This document shows, in pieces, positions 1-9,412 of a stretch of 64,000 nt of DNA. The stretch spans positions 1 through 64,000 of the forward strand of contig NZ_BMPZ01000008.1 in the NCBI RefSeq assembly GCF_014647855.1, written 5' to 3'. The notes below the pieces were generated by a model that had not been told where the DNA came from, did not search any database, and saw only the letters and a list, made by a program, of their open reading frames with translations. How positions within the stretch are numbered: the first letter of the stretch is position 1; every line of letters begins with the position of its first letter. A program made the translations under genes and the position numbers. The stretch is from Shewanella gelidii. Its GTDB lineage: Bacteria > Pseudomonadota > Gammaproteobacteria > Enterobacterales > Shewanellaceae.

Positions 1-1
1 C

Positions 2-253
2 TTTGTCAGCTATGACATCACCACAGAGCAAGGCGATTACTACAGCTATAGCCACAGTGTTGATGTTTATGCCAACTACCAATTCAGTCAGCAGATGGCG
101 ATGAAACTGGCCTACCAGTATGAACGCTATTACGACACCGACTATGCGCAGGTCGATGTGAATGCGATTTCAGGGCTAACCACCCTTGGCGACTTGAACC
201 ACAACTATAACGCGCACCAAGTGATGTTGTCGTTTAGCTACCAGCTGCGCTAA
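2..253 (+). CDS. dmsF: Outer-membrane beta-barrel, MtrB/DmsF type (C-terminal fragment)
   Basis: This reading frame is open from the left edge and ends at a TAA 31-37 bases before dmsA; 83 residues are visible. The sequence alternates polar and aromatic residues as in beta strands and ends in a short strand closing with SYQLR, typical of an outer-membrane barrel C-terminus. The stretch GDLNHNYNAH followed by a final strand resembles the end of MtrB/PioB-family decaheme-associated barrels. In Shewanella dmsEFABGH operons the MtrB-like DmsF sheaths the decaheme DmsE and passes electrons across the outer membrane to DmsAB. The position directly upstream of dmsA supports dmsF. The N-terminus lies outside the window, so the usual CxxC of MtrB proteins cannot be checked. 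Confidence 0.72.
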   Translation, partial: FVSYDITTEQGDYYSYSHSVDVYANYQFSQQMAMKLAYQYERYYDTDYAQVDVNAISGLTTLGDLNHNYNAHQVMLSFSYQLR

Positions 254-290
254 CGCGCTGGGCTAACCATAACTGCAAGAGGATATGAGA

Positions 291-2729
291 ATGGAACGCA
301 GAAGTTTCTTAAAAATGAGTGCAGCAATGGGCTGCGCAGCGACAGTGTCAGGCTGTAACTCAAGCTCAAGCGATGTTGAAGTCGTGCCGCCAACCCCTCC
401 GGTTGGGAGTGATGAAAAACTCAATTGGTCCGCCTGTTTGGTCAACTGTGGCTCAAACTGCCCGGTCAAAGTTTACTCTAAAGATGGTGTGATCACGCGA
501 GTGGAATCAGACTTCACCATTGAAGATGAATATGGCGATCATAACGTCCGCGCATGTTTACGTGGCCGTGCGCTGCGTAAACGAGTGTATGCTCCCGATC
601 GTCTAAAATACCCGATGAAACGTGTCGGCCCCCGTGGTAGCGGTCAATTTGAGCGTATTAGCTGGGATGAAGCGCTTGATATTGTGGCGGATAAGCTACA
701 AAACACGATTGATCAGTATGGGAATGAGTCCATCCTATTTACCTACAACTCAGGTGCCGCTTACCACTTCTCTGGTAAACAGTGTCTATACCGTTTGATG
801 AACCTGAAAGGTGGCTATCTAAACACCTACGGTGATTACTCATGGGCACAACTCTATAAAGCTGCAACATATACCTATGGTTCTGCACGCCCAGGCTGGA
901 AAGGCAGCTCGATGTCAGAGATGAAAAACTCTGATTTGGTGTTGATGATTGGCTACAACCCATCAGAGATCCGCATGAGTGGCTCAGGCGAAGCTTATGA
1001 CTTCTTGATGCTAAAGCAGCAAAATAACTTCAAAACCATTCTGGTCGACCCTCGATATACCGACTCAGCAGTGGGTAAAGAAGATCAGTGGCTTGCAATC
1101 CGCCCAGGCACAGATGCAGCACTCATTGAGGCTATCGCCTACGAGCTCATCACCAATAACCGCGTAAACCAAGAGTTCCTCAACGACTATTGTGTCGGCT
1201 ATGATGAAAACACCATGCCAGCGGGTGTGGATTACAGTGAGAGTTACAAATCATACATTCTTGATAATCCAACCGCTGGTGATATGACACCAGGGACCAA
1301 TGCAAAAACACCAGCATGGGCCGCAGCGATCACAGGTATTGAAGAGAACGTCATCATTGATGTTGCTGAACAACTAGCCAATGCAAGCGCGCCATTTGTT
1401 CAAATTGCGGCATCACTCTGCCGTCAAGCCGCTGGTGAAAACAACACCCGTGCTGGCTATATGCTGCCTATCTTATTGGGTCAAATCGGCTTACCTGGAA
1501 CCAATGGTGGTGGTTTATGTTCTGGCTCGTCGTTCTCAGCCCCCAAAATGCCCACAGGCTCAAACCCTGTCGGTAAGAAGATCTCTTTCTTCACCTGGAC
1601 CCAAGCCATTGAAGATGGCGAAAATATGTCGGTTCTTAAAGACGGTGTCATTCTTCCTGAAGACCAATTGGACGCAAATGGAGACGGGAAGCTTGGCCAT
1701 AACGTTAAAGCAATTATTAACTATGCGGGCAACGCACTGGTTAACCAGCACTCTGATACCAATCGTACTACTGAAATCCTTTCCGATGAGTCTAAATGTG
1801 AGTTTATCCTCGTCGTTGATAACTGGATGACACCAAGTGCTGAGTACGCAGACATCGTGTTACCCGATGTTTCTTGGTTAGAAACCGAGGATTTAGTCAA
1901 CCAAAGCTATGCCGCGGGTGATACCGCCACCCTCGTACAAATGAGCACCGGCGTTGAGCCGATGTTTGAAAGCCGCCCTATTTATGATGTATGTGTGGAT
2001 CTCGCGAAACGCATGGGTGTCGAAGCTGAATTTACAGAAGGAAAAACCCGCGAAGATTGGCTCAACGAGTTCTACGCATCAGCCAAAGCCGCACAACCTG
2101 ATTTGCCAGAAAAAGAAGTCATGTTGACACAAGGTGTGTACCGTAAGTATTTGCCAAACGGTAGCTATATTGTTCACGAAGATTTCCGTAACGATCCAGT
2201 TGCAAACCCACTACCTACACCTTCTGGCAAAATAGAAATCTACTCTGAACGTTTAGCTGAACTGTCTCAAAAATGGGATCTTGCGGATGGCGATGTGATT
2301 TCTGCGCTGCCTAAGTACGTGCCCACTTGGGATGGTTATGAAGATGCTGCGACCAAAGATGATTACCCGCTGCAGCTCACTGGCTACCACACCAAAGGCC
2401 GTGCTCACTCTAGCTACCATAACGTACCTTGGCTGCGTGAAGCAGTTCAAGACGCCGTATGGATGAACCCTATTGACGCCCAACAGCGCGGGTTACAAAC
2501 GGGCGATCTAGTCCGGATATTTAACGATCGAGGCGAACTCGAAGTGCCCGTAAAAGTAACCCCAAGAATCATGGTCGGCGTTACTGCGCTTGGTCAAGGC
2601 GCATGGGTTCGCTTTGAAGGAAACATTGATAAAGGCGGCAACCTCAATACCGTAACTTCGCAACGACCAACCCCATTATCTAAAGGTAATGGTCAGCACA
2701 CAAACCGTGTCCAAATCACAAAAGCCTGA
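291..2729 (+). CDS. dmsA: DMSO reductase catalytic subunit DmsA, molybdopterin lipoprotein
   Basis: Molybdopterin-guanine-dinucleotide oxidoreductase of the DMSO reductase family, expected to reduce DMSO. I chose the second ATG (812 aa) because AGAGGA lies at a good distance from it, while the ATG six bases upstream is too close. The N-terminus has a twin-arginine motif (RRSFLK, residues 3-8) followed by a lipobox VSGC (19-22), so the protein is Tat-exported and lipid-anchored, as for extracellular DmsA of Shewanella. Cysteines 49, 53, 57 and 89 fit the N-terminal [4Fe-4S] site. YGDYSWAQ around Ser184 fits the serine ligand of Mo. The C-terminal molydopterin-dinucleotide-binding domain covers roughly the last 130 residues. 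dmsB follows after 12 bases. Confidence 0.92.
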   Translation: MERRSFLKMSAAMGCAATVSGCNSSSSDVEVVPPTPPVGSDEKLNWSACLVNCGSNCPVKVYSKDGVITRVESDFTIEDEYGDHNVRACLRGRALRKRVYAPDRLKYPMKRVGPRGSGQFERISWDEALDIVADKLQNTIDQYGNESILFTYNSGAAYHFSGKQCLYRLMNLKGGYLNTYGDYSWAQLYKAATYTYGSARPGWKGSSMSEMKNSDLVLMIGYNPSEIRMSGSGEAYDFLMLKQQNNFKTILVDPRYTDSAVGKEDQWLAIRPGTDAALIEAIAYELITNNRVNQEFLNDYCVGYDENTMPAGVDYSESYKSYILDNPTAGDMTPGTNAKTPAWAAAITGIEENVIIDVAEQLANASAPFVQIAASLCRQAAGENNTRAGYMLPILLGQIGLPGTNGGGLCSGSSFSAPKMPTGSNPVGKKISFFTWTQAIEDGENMSVLKDGVILPEDQLDANGDGKLGHNVKAIINYAGNALVNQHSDTNRTTEILSDESKCEFILVVDNWMTPSAEYADIVLPDVSWLETEDLVNQSYAAGDTATLVQMSTGVEPMFESRPIYDVCVDLAKRMGVEAEFTEGKTREDWLNEFYASAKAAQPDLPEKEVMLTQGVYRKYLPNGSYIVHEDFRNDPVANPLPTPSGKIEIYSERLAELSQKWDLADGDVISALPKYVPTWDGYEDAATKDDYPLQLTGYHTKGRAHSSYHNVPWLREAVQDAVWMNPIDAQQRGLQTGDLVRIFNDRGELEVPVKVTPRIMVGVTALGQGAWVRFEGNIDKGGNLNTVTSQRPTPLSKGNGQHTNRVQITKA

Positions 2730-2741
2730 TAGGAGTTAATC

Positions 2742-3377
2742 ATGAGTAATAATGTTCAATACGGCTTTTATGTCGACGCAAGCAAATGTACTGGCTGTAA
2801 AACCTGTCAAATTGCCTGCAAAGATCGCAAAGATCTACCTGTTGGTGTGAATTGGCGCCGTGTCTATGAATACGGTGGTGGTCAGTGGACTGAAAATGGC
2901 GATGGCAGCATCAATCAAGATGTATTTGCCTATTATAAATCTATTGGATGTAACCATTGTAATGAGCCTGTTTGCGTCAAAGCTTGTCCGACGGGAGCAA
3001 TGCATAAGCGCAAAGAAGATGGCTTAGTCCATATCGCCAGTGAACTGTGTATAGGTTGCGAGAGCTGTGCACGTGCATGCCCTTATGATGCGCCACAAAT
3101 CGATAGCGCTCGTAAGGTGATGACCAAATGTGATGGTTGCTTTGAGCGTCTCGCTGAAGGCATGAAGCCAAGCTGTGTGGAATCATGCCCTATGCGCGCC
3201 ATTGATTTTGGCACCATGGACGAGTTGCAAGCAAAATACCCAGACGCTGTTGCACCAAATATTGCCCCATTGCCGGTCAGCAGCATCACCTCACCAAACC
3301 TTTTGGTGAAACCAAACCGTCATGCGCGTCCAAGCGGTGATAGTGATGGCATGGTATTAAACTGGGCAGAAGTATAA
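2742..3377 (+). CDS. dmsB: DMSO reductase iron-sulfur subunit DmsB
   Basis: Four-cluster ferredoxin-like electron-transfer subunit of 211 aa, expected to relay electrons to DmsA. Four cysteine groups are visible: CTGCKTCQIAC near residue 17, CNHCNEPVCVKACP near 70, CIGCESCARACP near 103, and CDGCF...CVESCP near 130-150. This is the standard DmsB/NrfC/PsrB layout for four [4Fe-4S] clusters. There is no signal peptide, so it probably rides out with DmsA through the Tat pathway. The start has a clear AGGAG eight bases upstream. No DmsC-like membrane anchor follows, which agrees with the Shewanella type, where electrons arrive through the decaheme/barrel conduit instead. Confidence 0.93.
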   Translation: MSNNVQYGFYVDASKCTGCKTCQIACKDRKDLPVGVNWRRVYEYGGGQWTENGDGSINQDVFAYYKSIGCNHCNEPVCVKACPTGAMHKRKEDGLVHIASELCIGCESCARACPYDAPQIDSARKVMTKCDGCFERLAEGMKPSCVESCPMRAIDFGTMDELQAKYPDAVAPNIAPLPVSSITSPNLLVKPNRHARPSGDSDGMVLNWAEV

Positions 3378-3395
3378 ACTAACCATAGCCTAGGA

Positions 3396-3434
3396 TGGCG
3401 CCTTATCATCTTGAGGATGAGGCGCCTTTTTTTT
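3396..3434 (+). terminator. Rho-independent terminator between dmsB and dmsG
   Basis: A GGCGCC...GGCGCC hairpin with a paired extension (TTATC/GGATGA) and a run of eight T residues directly after the right arm. It sits inside the dms operon and probably lowers expression of the chaperone gene relative to dmsAB. Confidence 0.85.
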
Positions 3435-3473
3435 GAATCAACGAATCTCGAAAGCAAAATAGGTAGTGTGACG

Positions 3474-4145
3474 ATGACATCATCAATGAAGGCAGCGCTC
3501 GATAAAAATCAGTTAGAAGAGTATCAAGGCTTGGCTTGTATTCTTCACAACGTACTTTTCTTTGACCCAAACGAGTCGCTAATTAATGGCTTTATCCAGC
3601 ATGATGTTATTAGCAGTTGGCCAGATTTTTCTGGTACCAAATCAGAACAAGAAGCAAAAGACAGAGTTCAGCGATATCTAGAAGCATGGGCTCCTGAGCA
3701 ATTGCTGTCATTGAAATTAGATTATGCGCAACTTTTTTATGGGCCAGGCGAGCCTAAAGCGGCACCTTGGGGCTCGGTGTACCTGAGCGAACGCCAACTG
3801 CTCAATGGTGAATCGACTCAAGCACTCATGCAATTTTATCAAGATCGCCAAGTCACATTTGAATTGGACTCTAACCAACCAGTTGACCATCTTGGGTTAT
3901 ATTTTGCTGTACTTGATCAAATTTTTGCGCAATTGCAACAAGATAACAGCGAAGCATTACGCCAAAACGCCATACTATTGTTACAACAACACCTACTACC
4001 TTGGTCCGGCCGCTGTCTTGAATTTATGTATGAATACGCGCAAACTGATTTCTACAAAGGGATAGCCATACTCACTCAAAACTATCTTGATGAAATCAGC
4101 AAAGTTTTGAATGTGGTTCCATTAACAAAGCAGTTATTTCGATAA
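3474..4145 (+). CDS. dmsG: TorD/DmsD-family redox enzyme maturation chaperone
   Basis: Cytoplasmic TorD-family chaperone (about 223 aa) that would bind the Tat leader of DmsA and hold it until the cofactor is inserted. Family features are FYGPGEPKAAPWGSVY (residues 75-90) and DHLGLYFAVLDQIF in the middle of the all-helical fold. The frame is open further upstream to a TTG at 3411, but that lies inside the terminator hairpin, so I prefer the ATG at 3474 with AGG ten bases before it; a GTG at 3468 is also possible. By position it corresponds to dmsG of Shewanella dmsEFABGH. Identification as TorD family is firm; the symbol rests on gene order. Confidence 0.82.
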   Translation: MTSSMKAALDKNQLEEYQGLACILHNVLFFDPNESLINGFIQHDVISSWPDFSGTKSEQEAKDRVQRYLEAWAPEQLLSLKLDYAQLFYGPGEPKAAPWGSVYLSERQLLNGESTQALMQFYQDRQVTFELDSNQPVDHLGLYFAVLDQIFAQLQQDNSEALRQNAILLLQQHLLPWSGRCLEFMYEYAQTDFYKGIAILTQNYLDEISKVLNVVPLTKQLFR

Positions 4146-4219
4146 CTAGCGACGCAACATCAAAACTCTGAAAGTTTTGGCCCAATAGCAACAGAACGAG
4201 CGGAATAGAAAGAGAATAT

Positions 4220-4663
4220 ATGAGCTTTGTGAAAGCCGTTGGGCAGCAATGGAATAAATCTGCTTTTGCAGAAAAAATTGCCCAAACGTTAAAACTGCAA
4301 ACAGAAGTTAACTCACTGTTTATCGGTGCGACCAGCATCACGACAGTTTCAAACCTAATCGCTGCAATGGCCTACTGTGAATTAGATAGTGAATACCAAC
4401 AAGCACAGCTCACCGATGCCGTCATGCTCACGATTCTTTTTGATTGTTTTCGGCTTCTTGTTGTTAAACAAGCCGAACAGAATGAGCTCAGCCAAGCTGA
4501 ACATTTAATTGTGCAAATCACAGACATTTACGCTGCTAAAGATGAAATAGCCCAGCAATCTCCTGAACTTGAGCAAGTGCAAATTCAAATTAGAAACTTG
4601 TGCCAACAGCTAGCTCAGTTGCAAAAACAGCGACGCCAGCAATCAAGAAATATGGGTCGATAA
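4220..4663 (+). CDS. dmsH: Small protein at the dmsH position, function unknown
   Basis: A 147-aa mostly helical soluble protein without signal peptide or cysteine motif. The C-terminal third (residues 90-140) is rich in Glu, Gln and Ala with heptad-like spacing and ends in a basic tail, suggesting a coiled coil. It follows the TorD-like gene by 74 bases on the same strand and is followed by a strong terminator, so it is the last gene of the DMSO operon. In Shewanella the corresponding last gene is dmsH, whose role is not established. The symbol is given on gene order only; I do not recognise the sequence itself. Confidence 0.6.
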   Translation: MSFVKAVGQQWNKSAFAEKIAQTLKLQTEVNSLFIGATSITTVSNLIAAMAYCELDSEYQQAQLTDAVMLTILFDCFRLLVVKQAEQNELSQAEHLIVQITDIYAAKDEIAQQSPELEQVQIQIRNLCQQLAQLQKQRRQQSRNMGR

Positions 4664-4714
4664 TCAAGCAGATTGCACTGTGCAAATAACCTCTTTCTTT
4701 TCCGGCGAAAGATC

Positions 4715-4745
4715 AAAAAAGCGGAGCCCATGGACTCCGCTTTTT
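4715..4745. terminator. Bidirectional terminator between dms operon and mdh
   Basis: GCGGAG and CTCCGC pair around CCCATGGA. The hairpin is preceded by six A and followed by five T, so it can stop transcription from both the dms operon (+) and mdh (-). Confidence 0.88.
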
Positions 4746-4767
4746 CTCATTTAAGATGTAAATTTAT

Positions 4768-5703
4768 TTAGCCAACAAATTCTACACCTAACTTAATATC
4801 GCCTTTTAAAGTATCTAGCATGGCATCTCGAGCGTTCGCTTCAAACTCGCTGACATCACCGTATGCCAGCACTTCTTCAACGCCGTTCTTGCCTAGTAAG
4901 ACCGGTTGAGCGAAGAATTCAGCGTGCTCACTACCGCCATCAACATAAGCGCATTCAATCACACCCGACTCACCTTGAAGGCCTTTCACCAATGACATAC
5001 CGAAACGACAAGCCGCTTGTCCCATGGATAGGGTTGCACTTCCGCCACCCGCTTTTGCTTCAACAACTTCAGTCCCCGCATTTTGAATGCGGGTTGTTAA
5101 GTTTGCGACTTCTTCATCACTGAAACTCACACCTTCGACTTGAGAAAGTAGAGGTAAGATGGTGACACCACTGTGACCACCAATCACATTAATTTTCACT
5201 TGCTCAACATCGACCCCTTTCGCTTCTGCAATAAAGGTTTCAGACCGAATCACATCAAGCGTTGTGACACCGAATAAACGGTTTTTGTCGTATACCCCGG
5301 CTTTTTTCAATACTTCAGCGGCAATCGCTACCGTAGTATTGACTGGGTTGGTAATAATACCCACTAAAGCTTTGGGGCACGTCGAGGCAACTTTTTCAAT
5401 CAGGTTTCTAACAATGCCAGCATTGATATTGAATAGATCAGAGCGATCCATACCGGGTTTACGCGCAACACCAGCTGAAATTAAAACAACATCCGCGCCT
5501 TCTAGCGCAGGCGTCGGATCTTCACCAGCGAAGCCCTTTACATCAACCGCTGTCGGGATGTGGCTTAAATCAACAGCGACGCCGGGAGTCACTGGCGCGA
5601 TGTCATAAAGAGACAGCTTTGAACCCGCAGGCAATTGAGTTTTTAACAGTAGGGCAAGAGCTTGGCCGATACCACCAGCAGCACCAAGTACAGCAACTTT
5701 CAT
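4768..5703 (-). CDS. mdh: Malate dehydrogenase
   Basis: NAD-dependent malate dehydrogenase of the TCA cycle, interconverting malate and oxaloacetate in the cytoplasm. The 311-aa protein starts [11 protein letters not shown] and follows the enterobacterial enzyme along its full length. Visible key residues are the nucleotide-binding GAAGGIG (7-13), substrate arginines R81 and R87, the D150/R153 pair, and catalytic H177. An in-frame ATG lies five codons upstream, but the GGAG is placed eight bases before 5703 and homologues start there. It is transcribed divergently from argR with a 314-base shared upstream region, a common arrangement in gammaproteobacteria. Confidence 0.97.
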   Translation of the reverse strand: MKVAVLGAAGGIGQALALLLKTQLPAGSKLSLYDIAPVTPGVAVDLSHIPTAVDVKGFAGEDPTPALEGADVVLISAGVARKPGMDRSDLFNINAGIVRNLIEKVASTCPKALVGIITNPVNTTVAIAAEVLKKAGVYDKNRLFGVTTLDVIRSETFIAEAKGVDVEQVKINVIGGHSGVTILPLLSQVEGVSFSDEEVANLTTRIQNAGTEVVEAKAGGGSATLSMGQAACRFGMSLVKGLQGESGVIECAYVDGGSEHAEFFAQPVLLGKNGVEEVLAYGDVSEFEANARDAMLDTLKGDIKLGVEFVG

Positions 5704-5920
5704 AGTTATCTCCGTCATTTCTCTGGGTATTTTTGTGATGCAGATCTAATTCCTTGTGGCGCAACATTACTTTATCATCACGATAAATTCAATTATCCCT
5801 TAGTCTCGTAAGCGAATAAATTGAATTATTGTTAAAAAAGCGGCCAACAACCCCCTATTTAGCCCGAAATCACGTCGAAATAACAGCAATTTGTAAACAA
5901 TTAGTGACAAATGCGTTAAA

Positions 5921-5934
5921 TGCATTTTTATGCA
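5921..5934. promoter_or_regulatory. Possible ARG-box-like operator upstream of argR
   Basis: TGCATTTTTATGCA is a palindrome with five-base arms around four T, close in shape to the E. coli ARG box half-sites TGAAT/ATTCA. It lies 84 bases before argR in the mdh-argR intergenic region. A second box at the usual three-base spacing was not found, so autoregulation by ArgR here is only a suggestion. Confidence 0.35.
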
Positions 5935-5951
5935 CATAAAAACGGATTTCG

Positions 5952-5980
5952 TTGACTTTTTGACCCGAAATATTCAGAAT
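5952..5980 (+). promoter_or_regulatory. Possible sigma-70 promoter of argR
   Basis: TTGACT (5952-5957) is followed after 17 bases by CAGAAT (5975-5980), a four-of-six match to the -10 consensus. It would give a leader of about 30 bases before the argR ATG. Confidence 0.4.
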
Positions 5981-6017
5981 GGGGTGGATTTCATGAATAA
6001 GAAAAAACTGAATAACT

Positions 6018-6488
6018 ATGCCAACAACTAAAAATCAAGACGAGCTAGTCAAGACCTTTAAGGCCATTCTAAAGGAAGAGAGATTTGGGTCACAAAGCGA
6101 AATCGTGACCGCATTGCAAACTGAAGGGTTTAGCAACATAAACCAGTCTAAAGTCTCTCGCATGCTCAGTAAATTTGGAGCCGTGCGCACACGCAATGCA
6201 AAGCAAGAGATGGTTTATTGCTTGCCAGCAGAGCTAGGGGTGCCTACAGCTGGTAGCCCACTTAAAAATCTAGTATTAGATGTCGATCAGAACCAATCGA
6301 TGATTGTCGTTCGTACCAGCCCTGGTGCAGCGCAGCTTATCGCAAGGCTTCTCGACTCAATAGGCAAGCCAGAAGGGATTTTAGGCACTATTGCTGGTGA
6401 CGATACGATCTTCATTTGTCCTTCAAGCATACAAAATATCGAAGATACTTTGGAAACGGTAAAATCTTTATTTAACTACGCGGAATAA
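6018..6488 (+). CDS. argR: Arginine repressor ArgR
   Basis: Arginine-responsive hexameric repressor of arginine biosynthesis, 156 aa, the same length as in E. coli. The N-terminal winged helix-turn-helix spans residues 5-75 and includes [16 protein letters not shown], the DNA-contact helix region. The C-terminal oligomerisation and arginine-binding domain (about 85-150) contains [14 protein letters not shown] and [10 protein letters not shown] with the two aspartates that bind arginine. It is divergent from mdh. A strong terminator follows. Confidence 0.97.
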   Translation: MPTTKNQDELVKTFKAILKEERFGSQSEIVTALQTEGFSNINQSKVSRMLSKFGAVRTRNAKQEMVYCLPAELGVPTAGSPLKNLVLDVDQNQSMIVVRTSPGAAQLIARLLDSIGKPEGILGTIAGDDTIFICPSSIQNIEDTLETVKSLFNYAE

Positions 6489-6514
6489 CAGACCTGGTTT
6501 ATTTTACTCCAAAT

Positions 6515-6543
6515 AAAAAGCCCCTTTCTTCAGGGGCTTTTTT
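6515..6543 (+). terminator. Terminator after argR
   Basis: AAAAAGCCCC and GGGGCTTTTTT pair around TTTCTTCA; a GC-rich stem with a T run. The A run on the left may also let it work for the opposite strand. Confidence 0.88.
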
Positions 6544-6613
6544 AGTGCAAAAATTCACTTTTGCCAGTGCAATGCTTAGTAAAAGCTAACGCTGCATATA
6601 GTAATTACCGCTA

Positions 6614-7552
6614 TTATTCGTCTTGAAACTTCAACATGAAATCTAGCGATGGCGCAAAGAAGGAAGACCCTGTTAAAGCGCGGGTATAATCCATTAGGTG
6701 GTCATGATGACCATGACCATCACCTTTCACCATACTTTCCAACATTTTGGTAAAATTGACTGGCGTATGACACGTTGACACAAACATCAACCCCTGCTCT
6801 TTTACGGAGCCGTAAGGCATACTTTGACGCAATATTTCCATCGACTGACCTTGTTCGTCCTTCAAGTTCACCCGTTTAATATGGCTTGTGAGTGGCTTAT
6901 CAGCAGACGCATATTCAATGTTATCTTGCTTTGTCCGACCAATAATATCTTCTTGGCTTTTCACCGGTAAGCGGTGCCATTTACTCAAGTTGTGAGCAAA
7001 TTTTTGTACATGAACATAGCTACCACCTCGAAATGCTTCATCATCGTCACCCACTAACGCGACCTGCTGACGATTACGCCCTTTGGGATTCTCGGTTCCA
7101 TCAACGAAACCGGTTAAATCCCGATTATCCATGAAACGGAAACCACGCTCTTCATCTTGCAACTCAACCAAGCCTTCTAACATTTGGCAAACTTCGTTGG
7201 CGACAAGGTGCAAAATATCATATCGGTCACAGCGCAAATGGATAAACAAATCATACTCAAGCGCTGGTGCATCTCGGTTCGCTTCAGCGAGCGCCGGAAA
7301 GGGTTGTAACAGAGCTGGACGTACGTCGGCATACAAACTATCCCAACCATTAGCCCCGACAGCGACAAAACCATTAAATGCACTATCTGCATAGAGGTCC
7401 GTCAATTCATAGATATACTGAGCGACATTGCCTAAACAGGGACGAAGCTGCGCTTCCACGCCGTCGATGGCATTGAACATCAAATAGATGCTATGCAGGT
7501 TTCCTTCGGCACATATTCCTAACTGTTCTCGTGGCATAATCGTTTTATCCAT
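6614..7552 (-). CDS. yfeX: DyP-type heme peroxidase (YfeX-like)
   Basis: Cytoplasmic dye-decolorising-type peroxidase of 312 aa, a heme enzyme that uses peroxide; the physiological substrate in bacteria is not settled. The signature GFVDGTENP is at residues 148-156 with the catalytic aspartate D151. H224 (LTSHIKR) is the expected proximal heme ligand and R242 (ILRQSMPYG) the distal arginine. No signal peptide is present, so it belongs to the cytosolic YfeX-like group rather than the Tat-exported EfeB group. It stands alone between argR and ggt. Confidence 0.9.
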   Translation of the reverse strand: MDKTIMPREQLGICAEGNLHSIYLMFNAIDGVEAQLRPCLGNVAQYIYELTDLYADSAFNGFVAVGANGWDSLYADVRPALLQPFPALAEANRDAPALEYDLFIHLRCDRYDILHLVANEVCQMLEGLVELQDEERGFRFMDNRDLTGFVDGTENPKGRNRQQVALVGDDDEAFRGGSYVHVQKFAHNLSKWHRLPVKSQEDIIGRTKQDNIEYASADKPLTSHIKRVNLKDEQGQSMEILRQSMPYGSVKEQGLMFVSTCHTPVNFTKMLESMVKGDGHGHHDHLMDYTRALTGSSFFAPSLDFMLKFQDE

Positions 7553-7654
7553 TTTTGGACCTCTAACATATTCATTTACGGCATTATTATCGATAACTTT
7601 AACAGCAAATGATTTTAACTAGTGCACATATTTAAGTCATTTCCACAGTTAAAT

Positions 7655-9412
7655 TTAGTAGCCCGCCGCTTGACCGTCTTTTCGGCTCTCGGATGCACCA
7701 CGGTAGACCTTGGTTTCTGGGTCCTGTCCAATGGCTTGATAGCCACCAAACGCACCAAGCGCGTCGCGCATAACATGACCTTTTTTAACTAATTCTCGGC
7801 GAGTCTCCATACTGAAACCGGATTCAAGACTAACGTAGCCACCATCGCTCATGACTTCTCCTGTAGGTTGAGAAGAACCACTATGTAGAATTCTAGGTGC
7901 ATCTCCCGCTTCCTGCAGGTTCATACCAAAATCAATGAGATTAATCATAATTTGCGCATGCATTTGTGGTTGTGTTGCGCCCCCCATCACTCCAAAGCTC
8001 AGCCAAGGCTGACCATCCTTGGTCACAAATGCAGGAATAATGGTATGAAATGGGCGTTTTCCTGGCGCATAGGAGTTAAATCGTCCAGGTTTCAAATCAA
8101 ATAACTGACCACGATCCTGAAGAACAAAACCCAAATCTGGCGGTGTCATTCCAGATCCCATACCACGATAATTACTTTGTATGAGGGACACCATATTGCC
8201 AGCTTCGTCCGCCGTGGTGAGATACACCGTATCCCCATGCCCAAGTGCGGGATTTCCGGCATCTACACTTTTTGCCGCACGTTTGGCATCGATCGATTGA
8301 GCCCTTTGATAATTATATTGCTCGGAAATAAGCTCAGCCACTGGGATTTGATTAAATGCCATATCCGCATAAAACTTCGCTCGATCAGCAAAAGCGAGTT
8401 TTTTGGCTTCTACAAAATGATGTACATATTCTGCACTGTCAAAACCCATTGAGCGTAAATCGAATGGCTCCAGTGTTTTTAAGATCTGTAACGCAGCAAT
8501 TCCCTGACCATTGGGTGGTAACTCCCACACATCATATCCACGATAATTGGCTGATACCGGCTCGACCCATTCGCTAGTATGTGTCGCCAAATCTTCATAC
8601 GTTAAATATCCACCTTGTGCTTTCATATAACGGGCGATACTTTGTGCAATTTCACCTTTATAAAAGGCATCGCGCCCTTGTTTTGCAAGCAAATCATAAG
8701 TATTGGCTAACGCAGGATTTTTAAAAATCTCCCCCGTCTTTGGCATATGTCCGTCGGGCATAAAAGTTTCTTTAAAACCAGGATACGGACTAAGTCGGCT
8801 AGCACTGCGCTCAAGGTAATAAGCGATAAGTTCTGAAACAGGGAAGCCGTTTTTAGCATAGTGAATTGCAGGTGCTAGGTTGTCGGCCATTGAGACTTGA
8901 CCGAATTTTTTATGTAATTCAAACCAGCCATCTACCGCGCCGGGAACAGAGACAGGTAAGGGGCCATAAGGAGGGAAATAGTCAAGACCTAATGCTTGTA
9001 CCTTTTCTACAGTAAGCGACTTCGGGCTACGACCAGATGCATTTAAACCGTAGAGTTTTTTATCTTTCGCACTCCATACAATTGCAAATAAATCTCCCCC
9101 TATGCCTGACCCTGTTGGCTCTGTCAGCCCAAGCACTGCATTGGCAGCAATCGCAGCATCCACTGCACTACCACCTTGCTTCAGAATATCTAAAGCAGCT
9201 TGAGTTGCGAGAGGCTGACTCGTCGCGGCCATGCCTTGGGTCGCGTATACCTCAGAGCGCGTCGCAAACGCTTTACCGGTTATTCTATCCATTGCTGCTG
9301 CTCCTTGGCTAAAAGTGCATGTCAAAACAGCTACCATCAAGCACTTCTTCATCGAAAGTAAGTGACGACAGCGCAAACTTTGCCCTGTGAAGTTCATCAT
9401 TCTATTTAGCAT
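7655..9412 (-). CDS. ggt: Gamma-glutamyltransferase (GGT family)
   Basis: Exported Ntn-hydrolase that cleaves or transfers gamma-glutamyl groups, for example from glutathione, in the periplasm. The precursor is expected to self-cleave before Thr395 in GHGDTVYLTT, giving a large and a small subunit; the small-subunit region contains SNYRGMGSGM. This GDTVY form is typical of the GGT-like subgroup close to YwrD rather than the classic TTHY form. With the start at 9412, supported by AGGA eight bases upstream, the hydrophobic signal segment (residues 22-40) has a long basic n-region. An internal ATG at 9352 would give a more ordinary signal peptide but has no visible ribosome site. Confidence 0.88.
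   Translation of the reverse strand: MLNRMMNFTGQSLRCRHLLSMKKCLMVAVLTCTFSQGAAAMDRITGKAFATRSEVYATQGMAATSQPLATQAALDILKQGGSAVDAAIAANAVLGLTEPTGSGIGGDLFAIVWSAKDKKLYGLNASGRSPKSLTVEKVQALGLDYFPPYGPLPVSVPGAVDGWFELHKKFGQVSMADNLAPAIHYAKNGFPVSELIAYYLERSASRLSPYPGFKETFMPDGHMPKTGEIFKNPALANTYDLLAKQGRDAFYKGEIAQSIARYMKAQGGYLTYEDLATHTSEWVEPVSANYRGYDVWELPPNGQGIAALQILKTLEPFDLRSMGFDSAEYVHHFVEAKKLAFADRAKFYADMAFNQIPVAELISEQYNYQRAQSIDAKRAAKSVDAGNPALGHGDTVYLTTADEAGNMVSLIQSNYRGMGSGMTPPDLGFVLQDRGQLFDLKPGRFNSYAPGKRPFHTIIPAFVTKDGQPWLSFGVMGGATQPQMHAQIMINLIDFGMNLQEAGDAPRILHSGSSQPTGEVMSDGGYVSLESGFSMETRRELVKKGHVMRDALGAFGGYQAIGQDPETKVYRGASESRKDGQAAGY

Noticed and set aside
1381..1830. 149-codon plus-strand frame inside dmsA
   Set aside because: It overlaps dmsA in another frame, has no ribosome site, and the protein looks unnatural; dmsA is well supported by motifs.
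5786..5824. AATTCAAT...ATTGAATT inverted repeat between mdh and argR
   Set aside because: Half-sites resemble ARG-box halves but are in the wrong orientation and too far apart for ArgR.
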